9,470 nt of DNA from Bacillota bacterium (GTDB lineage Bacteria; Bacillota_I; Bacilli_A; Erysipelotrichales; Erysipelotrichaceae). A program made the translations under genes and the position numbers. Positions 4,599 through 9,470 of this stretch are shown here, one piece after another (position 1 is the first letter of the stretch; each line of letters starts with the position of its first letter). The stretch is from contig JAEZBR010000038.1 in NCBI GenBank assembly GCA_023426935.1, positions 1 through 9,470 of the forward strand, written 5' to 3'. The notes below the pieces were generated by a model that made no database searches, had not been told where the DNA came from, and saw only the letters and a list, made by a program, of their open reading frames with translations.

Positions 4599-6284
4599 AT
4601 GCAACACTATGAAGAGATTTATCAAGAATGGGTTAATAATCTACCTCAGACTGATCCGTTCTATACTCAATTGAAAGAGATAAGTGAGTCGGAGAAAGAA
4701 GAAAGCTTCTATCAGGATCTGAAGTTTGGGACCGCTGGATTAAGAGGTAAAGTCGGAGCCGGCAGTAATCGGATGAATCACTATACGGTCGGAAAAGCCG
4801 TACAGGGAATTGCGGATTATATCTTAGCGAATGGCGGTAAGGAAAAGGGTGTCGTAATCGCCCATGATCCCCGATATTATTCCAAAGAATTCGCCGATTT
4901 AGCCGCCTCAATTTTAGCGGGTAACGGGATTAAAGTTTATACTTTTCCCGATCTTAGACCTACACCGGAATTAGCTTATATAATCCGGAAACTAGGAACG
5001 GTATCCGGTATCAATATCACCGCCTCGCATAATCCGAAAGAATATAACGGACTAAAAGCGTATTGGGATGATGGCTGTCAGGTATCTTCCGATATTGCGG
5101 ACGGCATGACCGCCAGTATTAATGCGGTCGATATGTGGAAGGGTATTAAGAAGATCAGCTATGAAGAAGGTCTTAAAAACGGTCTGATTACGATTTTAGG
5201 ATCCCAAGCGGATCGTGATTATTTAGACCGGATTGAGAAATTAGCAGTTTATGGGAAGGATCAGTTGGATCTTTCAATTCCCTTAGTTTATACGCCTTTG
5301 AATGGGTGCGGTTCGGTACCGTTTAAGCAGATGTTGAAAGATCGCGGCTTCTCTAATTGGATCATTGTCCCGGAACAGGAGAATCCTGATCCGGAGTTTA
5401 CCAGTGTCGGTTATCCGAATCCCGAAGATCCCAAGGCATTTAAGTTGGCGGAGAAATACGGGAAAGAAACGAATGCCGAATTATTAATGGCGACGGATCC
5501 GGATGCGGATCGGTTTGCGATTGAGATTCGTAATGACCAAGGTAATTATCAACCTCTCAACGGAAACCAGACCGGATATCTTTTAGTCAATTATTTATTG
5601 GAAGGACATCGTAAAGCCGGAACTTTACCGGCTAAGGGTGCCATGGTCAAATCGATCGTGACTTCGACTTTATCCTCGATTATTGCGAAAGCTTATGGCG
5701 TTACGATGTTTGAGACGCTGACTGGCTTTAAGAATATCTGCGGAAAGATTCCTTACTTACATGAACATGGGTATACTTATATCTTCGGTTATGAAGAATC
5801 GGTCGGTTATGCGGCGTGCGAAGATATTAGGGACAAAGATGGTATCTCCGCGGGAATGTTAGTGGCGGAGGCGGCCGCTTATTATCGTAAACAAGGAAAG
5901 ACCTTATGGGATGTTTTACAAGAGATTTATGCCAAGTATGGATACTTCGCGGAAGACGAACCCAATATTGTGTTGGAAGGAATTCCCGGCGCCCAGAGGA
6001 TCGAAAGAATGATGAAGTGGATTCGGAATAATCCTTTAAAAGAAGTAAAGGGATATAAAGTAATTAAACTGATCGATTATCAGGATGGTTATGAAGATAT
6101 TCCACCCCAGAACGCCTTAAGATATTTCTTAGATAACGGATCTTGGTTTGCGATCAGACCTTCGGGAACGGAACCTAAGATAAAATTCTATTTCTACTCA
6201 AATCAGAATAGCAGGGAAGATGTGTTGGAAGTAAATGCTAAGATTAAAGAAGAAGTATTGTCTTTGATTAATAAAGTAGCCTAG
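4599..6284 (+). CDS. pgcA: Alpha-phosphoglucomutase (phosphohexomutase superfamily)
   Basis: This cytoplasmic enzyme interconverts glucose 1-phosphate and glucose 6-phosphate, feeding UDP-glucose for galactose metabolism, glycolipids and wall polymers. The 561-aa protein has all four family domains. They carry FGTAGLRG (43-50), the catalytic phosphoserine Ser143 in TASHNP (141-146), the Mg-binding loop DPDADR (300-305), the sugar-binding loop GYEESVGY (397-404) and the phosphate-binding RPSGTEPK (520-527). Length and motifs match the PgcA/PGM2-type group of about 560-580 aa; some relatives also act on phosphopentoses or mannose phosphates, so substrate range is less certain than the fold. GGAGG (4587-4591) lies seven bases before the ATG. 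The dipeptidase gene follows 16 bases after the stop. The symbol follows the Firmicutes group name and is tentative. Confidence 0.92.
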   Translation: MQHYEEIYQEWVNNLPQTDPFYTQLKEISESEKEESFYQDLKFGTAGLRGKVGAGSNRMNHYTVGKAVQGIADYILANGGKEKGVVIAHDPRYYSKEFADLAASILAGNGIKVYTFPDLRPTPELAYIIRKLGTVSGINITASHNPKEYNGLKAYWDDGCQVSSDIADGMTASINAVDMWKGIKKISYEEGLKNGLITILGSQADRDYLDRIEKLAVYGKDQLDLSIPLVYTPLNGCGSVPFKQMLKDRGFSNWIIVPEQENPDPEFTSVGYPNPEDPKAFKLAEKYGKETNAELLMATDPDADRFAIEIRNDQGNYQPLNGNQTGYLLVNYLLEGHRKAGTLPAKGAMVKSIVTSTLSSIIAKAYGVTMFETLTGFKNICGKIPYLHEHGYTYIFGYEESVGYAACEDIRDKDGISAGMLVAEAAAYYRKQGKTLWDVLQEIYAKYGYFAEDEPNIVLEGIPGAQRIERMMKWIRNNPLKEVKGYKVIKLIDYQDGYEDIPPQNALRYFLDNGSWFAIRPSGTEPKIKFYFYSNQNSREDVLEVNAKIKEEVLSLINKVA

Positions 6285-6300
6285 AAAGAAGGAACGAGAA

Positions 6301-7755
6301 ATGCCTTGTACTACCATTTTAGTTGGAAGAAAAGCGAGTTATGACGGGTCGACCTTAATGGCCCGAAATGAGGATGCGTCCTCCGGTCATTTTACCCCCA
6401 AGAAGTTTATCGTTGTGAATCCCAAAGATCAGCCGGTTCATTATAAATCGGTGATCTCGAAAGTTGAGATTGAGTTACCGAAAAATCCCTTAAGATATAC
6501 CGCGGTTCCGGATGCGTTAAATGACCGGGGTGTTTGGGGAGAATGCGGGATCAATGAAGAAAATGTAGCGATGAGTGAAACGGAAACAATCACCAGCAAT
6601 CCCCGGGTTTTAGCCGGTGATCCTCTGGTCAAGACCGGAATCGGGGAAGAAGATTTCTTAACCATTGTCTTACCATACATCCATAGCGCCAAAGAAGGGG
6701 TTCTGCGTTTAGGCTTGTTATTGGAGAAATACGGGACTTATGAAATGAACGGTGTCGGTTTCCAAGACCTCGATGAGATCTGGTGGTTCGAATCTGTCGG
6801 CGGTCATCATTGGATCGCAAAACGGGTTCCTGATGACCAATACGCGGTTATTCCGAATCAATTGGGAATCGCTTCTTTAGATCTCAAGGATACATTTGGG
6901 GAACAAAAGAATAATATGGGTTCCAAAGATCTGCTGGAGTTTATCAAAGATAACAATTTGAACCTGGCTTTAGATTCAACGAAGTTAAAAGAATGCAAGG
7001 ATTTCGATACGCGAAGAGCGTTCGGCAGTTTCGATGATTCCGATCATTGTTACAATACCCCTAGGGCTTGGTATATGTTGAAAGTCTTGAATCCTAGTTG
7101 GGAAAGAAAATCCGGCAGTAATCCGGAAAGTGATAATCTGCCTTGGAGTTTAGTTCCGGAACATAAGATTACCATCGAGGATATCAAGTATGTCTTAAGT
7201 TCGCATTACCAAGGTACCCCCTATGATGTCTATGGCAGCCATACCGATCCGTTATGGAAGGGTAAATATCGCTCCATCGGCGTCAATCGAAATAACTTCT
7301 TAGGCTTAACGCAATTAAGAAGAAATAAACCGCAAGAAACGCTGGGCTTAGTTTGGTTGGCGATGGGCAGCAATCCGTTCAATGCGATGGTACCGTTCTA
7401 TGCGAATGTTACCAAGACCCCGGAATATTTCAATAATACAACGGGCAAAGTTACTACGGAAAACGTCTACTGGCACAATCGTCTAATCGGAGCATTGGCC
7501 GATGCTCATTTCTCCGCTACGACTCAGCATATCGAGCGTTACCAATTAACGGTTGCCAGCAAGGCCTGGGGAATGATTAAGGCATTCGATAAACAATATG
7601 AAGATAAAGCACCGAAGAAGGTTTCTGATTATCTAGAAACCTGCAACGAAAAGATGGCAATAATGTTAAAAGAAGAAACCGATCTAGTCTTAGACAAAGT
7701 CTTGTATGAAGCTTCGCAGAAGATGAAGAACGGTTATAGCCGTAACGATAATTAG
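6301..7755 (+). CDS. pepD: Dipeptidase, peptidase family C69 (PepD type)
   Basis: This is a cytoplasmic N-terminal-nucleophile hydrolase expected to cleave dipeptides and so recycle amino acids from imported peptides. The 484-aa product matches family C69 (about 470-480 aa). It opens with MPCTTILVGRKASYDGST and ARNEDAS (21-27). Cys3 is the predicted nucleophile, to be exposed by removal of the two residues before it. The segments GVWGECGINEENVAMSETET (78-97) and WWFESVGGHHWIAKRVPDD (161-179) are typical. There is no signal peptide. The ATG at 6301 follows AAAGAAGGA (6285-6293), and the gene probably shares the phosphoglucomutase transcript. A link to methionine uptake would be speculation. 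The symbol names the family, and specificity is not visible. Confidence 0.9.
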   Translation: MPCTTILVGRKASYDGSTLMARNEDASSGHFTPKKFIVVNPKDQPVHYKSVISKVEIELPKNPLRYTAVPDALNDRGVWGECGINEENVAMSETETITSNPRVLAGDPLVKTGIGEEDFLTIVLPYIHSAKEGVLRLGLLLEKYGTYEMNGVGFQDLDEIWWFESVGGHHWIAKRVPDDQYAVIPNQLGIASLDLKDTFGEQKNNMGSKDLLEFIKDNNLNLALDSTKLKECKDFDTRRAFGSFDDSDHCYNTPRAWYMLKVLNPSWERKSGSNPESDNLPWSLVPEHKITIEDIKYVLSSHYQGTPYDVYGSHTDPLWKGKYRSIGVNRNNFLGLTQLRRNKPQETLGLVWLAMGSNPFNAMVPFYANVTKTPEYFNNTTGKVTTENVYWHNRLIGALADAHFSATTQHIERYQLTVASKAWGMIKAFDKQYEDKAPKKVSDYLETCNEKMAIMLKEETDLVLDKVLYEASQKMKNGYSRNDN

Positions 7756-7773
7756 ACTAGCGAGAAAAAATAA

Positions 7774-7808
7774 AAACGGTGAATCCTACCTTCTAGGACT
7801 CACCGTTT
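7774..7808. terminator. Bidirectional terminator between pepD and the lipoprotein gene
   Basis: Bases 7774-7788 and 7794-7808 form a 15-position stem with a 5-base loop. On the plus strand there is one A-C mismatch (7783/7799) and the tail TGTTGTTTC is weak. On the minus strand that position becomes a G-U pair and the tail is TTTTTATTTTTT. The element is therefore mainly the lipoprotein gene's terminator, while probably also stopping pepD. Confidence 0.85.
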
Positions 7809-7815
7809 GTTGTTT

Positions 7816-8508
7816 CTATTCTAAGAAGCTATTTACATAAGCACTAAAACTTTCCTGCTGCCCGGTCACATTATTTAGAATCGTAACCGAATCAGCGATA
7901 ACCTTAGCCGTACTATCGTAGTTCTCTAGCTGGCGACTGCCATATTCGTAACCGATAATCTCATAACGATCATATTCTTTATTGTAGTTAGCGTAGAATA
8001 AATAAGTTTCGCCCGCCGTCAGTTCAATATCGTTATTGAAGATGACTTTCATATACTCGGCAGCTTTAGTCCCTTGTTGAGAACGGTTGTACTCCCGCTT
8101 TGCGACCGCTTCGCTAGGAGCGTTACGGTCATATTCTTCCATCGTTACCGTACCGCCGACTCGCGAAAAGGCGACGTTCTGGTCAGCTTCCCCAACATAG
8201 TTCTTAAGGATTTCTAATTTTCCTAAGGTATAAGGAATTGGACTGTACTCATATCCTTCAAGATTACAGGTGGCGGAATCAATACTGGTTACATAGGCCA
8301 CAAAAATATTCGTCGCATTTTCTTTTAACTTATTCGGATCAGACATATCATAGGCAAAATCACCATCTACTCCGGCCTTTTCAACCAGACTTTCATCGAT
8401 ACTGTCTAGATAATTATAGGCTGTTTTTTCATCGGTGCCTTTAGCGGTACTATTCTGAATATTCGTTGTTGCCATACAGGCAGAGGTGAGAAATAATACG
8501 ATTATCAT
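7816..8508 (-). CDS. Putative lipoprotein of unknown function
   Basis: From the ATG at 8508 the product is 230 aa. It begins with a hydrophobic stretch ending in the lipobox LTSAC (Cys11), so it is probably anchored outside the cell membrane. The mature part is acidic and Tyr-rich, with segments such as IFVAYVTSID, YTLGKLEILKNYVG and ELTAGETYLFYANYN that look beta-rich. I do not recognise a characterised family. The spacing of I-VAYVTSID, LEILKNY and GETYLFY recalls small beta-barrel extracellular domains, but this is weak. The start is odd. The ribosome site GGAGGGG (8539-8533) is 24 bases from the ATG, and the intervening in-frame codons read YKKILT, a normal lipoprotein n-region, with no start codon. 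It is divergent from the MATE gene and convergent with pepD. Confidence 0.75.
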   Translation of the reverse strand: MIIVLFLTSACMATTNIQNSTAKGTDEKTAYNYLDSIDESLVEKAGVDGDFAYDMSDPNKLKENATNIFVAYVTSIDSATCNLEGYEYSPIPYTLGKLEILKNYVGEADQNVAFSRVGGTVTMEEYDRNAPSEAVAKREYNRSQQGTKAAEYMKVIFNNDIELTAGETYLFYANYNKEYDRYEIIGYEYGSRQLENYDSTAKVIADSVTILNNVTGQQESFSAYVNSFLE

Positions 8509-8546
8509 CGTTAGGATTTTTTTATATAGTTACCCCTCCTAGCCAC

Positions 8547-8575
8547 ATTATTTCATACGTTTTATTAGAATGCAA
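8547..8575 (-). promoter_or_regulatory. Candidate promoter of the lipoprotein gene
   Basis: On the minus strand TTGCAT (8575-8570) and AATAAT (8552-8547) are 17 bp apart. Transcription would start near 8540, so the mRNA would begin almost at the GGAGGGG ribosome site. The -35 box overlaps the left arm of the inverted repeat at 8569-8601. Confidence 0.4.
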
Positions 8576-8601
8576 GTGCATTTTAATTTGAAACTTGCAT
8601 T
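8569..8601. repeat. Perfect 9-bp inverted repeat in the divergent intergenic region
   Basis: AATGCAAGT (8569-8577) and ACTTGCATT (8593-8601) are perfect inverted copies separated by 15 bp. The arm centres are 24 bp apart, and the left arm covers the candidate -35 box of the lipoprotein gene. A shared operator for the two divergent genes is possible. No regulator gene is visible nearby. Confidence 0.5.
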
Positions 8602-8642
8602 AATTATTCCAAAATCAAACAGTATTTACGGTATATTCCTAT

Positions 8643-8648
8643 TATAAT
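8643..8648 (+). promoter_or_regulatory. -10 box of the MATE transporter gene
   Basis: A perfect TATAAT lies 23 bases before the ATG, giving a start near 8655, just ahead of AAGGAGGTG (8659-8667). I see no good -35 box at 16-18 bp. Confidence 0.5.
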
Positions 8649-8671
8649 TAAGACATTTAAGGAGGTGCCGG

Positions 8672-9470
8672 ATGAATAACAGTCGTTCAATCGATATGGT
8701 TAAAGGCCCTCTGATCAAGAATGTTTTTTTATTTTCCTTACCGTTAATGGCGACGAATCTCTTACAGATGATGTTCAATGCGGCCGATACGATTGTGGTC
8801 GGGAAATTTTCCGGTCAGGTAGCTTTAGCCGCCGTCGGGGCGACCGGTTCTCTGATTTATTTATTGGTATCGTTATTTAACGGACTTAGTATCGGAGCGA
8901 ATGTAGTAATCGCTAAAGCCATCGGTTCGAATGATCAGACTAAGATTACTAAATCAGTCAATTCTTCCGTCATGTTAGCGTTATTATCCGGAATTGTCTT
9001 AACCTTAGTTGGTGTATTCGGGTCAAAGTATTTCTTAATTTGGATGGGAACTCCTTCCTCAATCATCGATCAAAGTACCTTATATATGCAGGTCTATTTT
9101 ATGGGCTCGCTATTTATGGTTATGTATAATTTCGGAGCGGCGATTTTACGTTCCCAAGGGGATACGAAACGACCCCTGATTTTCCTAACGATTTCCGGAG
9201 TAATCAATGTTATCTTGAATCTTATCTTCGTGATTGTTTTTCACTGGAGTGTTTTCGGGGTCAGTCTAGCAACCGTAATCTCGCAAGGGATTGCCTGTAT
9301 CTTAGTGTTATATATTTTAGTTCACGACGAAGATGAAACTCATCTAGAACTTAAGCATTTAAGTATGGATGATGAAACCGCCAAAGAAATACTGCGGATC
9401 GGAATTCCGGCTGGCATTCAGGGCATGGCTTTTGCGATCAGCAACGTGGTGGTTCAATCCAGCATTAATT
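8672..9470 (+). CDS. MATE-family multidrug/cation efflux transporter (3' end outside window)
   Basis: The frame is open from the ATG at 8672 to the right edge, giving the first 266 residues of a protein that is normally about 450. It is a membrane antiporter of the MATE family, which expels organic cations or other small molecules using a Na+ or H+ gradient. The N-terminus VKGPLIKNVFLFSLPLMATN (10-29), the first-repeat signature ADTIVVGKFSGQVALAAVG (38-56) and the later segment GIPAGIQGMAFAISNVVVQS are characteristic. Several long hydrophobic helices are evident. AAGGAGGTG (8659-8667) fixes the start; a second in-frame Met at residue 9 has no such site. The substrate cannot be read from sequence. 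The right edge truncates the gene only because the window ends. Confidence 0.93.
   Translation, partial: MNNSRSIDMVKGPLIKNVFLFSLPLMATNLLQMMFNAADTIVVGKFSGQVALAAVGATGSLIYLLVSLFNGLSIGANVVIAKAIGSNDQTKITKSVNSSVMLALLSGIVLTLVGVFGSKYFLIWMGTPSSIIDQSTLYMQVYFMGSLFMVMYNFGAAILRSQGDTKRPLIFLTISGVINVILNLIFVIVFHWSVFGVSLATVISQGIACILVLYILVHDEDETHLELKHLSMDDETAKEILRIGIPAGIQGMAFAISNVVVQSSIN

Noticed and set aside
4633..4911. Minus-strand frame inside the phosphoglucomutase gene
   Set aside because: It lies wholly inside a strongly supported gene, is rich in Arg and Ser as shadow frames are, and has no ribosome site.
6441..6820. Two overlapping minus-strand frames inside the dipeptidase gene
   Set aside because: They are shadows of pepD without promoter, ribosome site or recognisable protein features.
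8238..8444. Plus-strand frame inside the lipoprotein gene
   Set aside because: Its His- and Tyr-rich composition is typical of a shadow frame, it has no ribosome site, and it lies opposite a better gene.

Overview
The window looks like chromosome from a low-to-moderate GC Gram-positive bacterium of the Firmicutes. Strong AGGAGG-type ribosome sites, TTGACA/TATAAT promoters, two lipobox lipoproteins, a CCA-encoding tRNA gene and a LytTR/DUF3021 pair all fit. Protein style suggests the Erysipelotrichia or nearby, but that is an impression, not a proof. I see no phage, insertion sequence, CRISPR array or other mobile element.

Layout: (1) Positions 1-152 have no convincing gene and contain imperfect direct and inverted repeats. 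(2) A consensus promoter (153-181) drives a short leader RNA. It encodes a 27-residue peptide with internal Met codons (214-297) and can form mutually exclusive hairpins, one of which is an intrinsic terminator (336-365). It precedes the methionine ABC importer operon metN-metI-metQ (386-2869), which ends in a terminator. (3) A PPC/DUF296 protein (2913-3317) follows. Its start codon lies just where transcription from an extended -10 element should begin, so its mRNA is probably leaderless. (4) A bidirectional terminator separates it from a minus-strand pair, a LytTR transcription factor (start moved to 4253) and a four-helix DUF3021 membrane protein. A 9-bp direct repeat with a 12-bp spacer, the LytTR operator layout, lies just upstream of the pair's promoter. 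(5) tRNA-Thr(CGT) lies on the minus strand with its own promoter and terminator. (6) A plus-strand pair encodes an alpha-phosphoglucomutase and a family C69 dipeptidase. (7) A minus-strand lipoprotein of unknown function lacks a well-placed start codon. It is divergent from a MATE efflux transporter that runs off the right edge.

Functionally, MetQ captures methionine at the membrane, MetI forms the channel and MetN powers it. The C69 dipeptidase is another cytoplasmic source of amino acids, and phosphoglucomutase links glycolysis to nucleotide-sugar synthesis. The LytTR/DUF3021 pair resembles the self-regulating activator/membrane-inhibitor modules known in streptococci. The most interesting item is the met leader. 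It shows neither an S-box nor a T-box, the usual controls of methionine genes in Firmicutes, and has the parts of a translation-coupled transcription attenuator instead.
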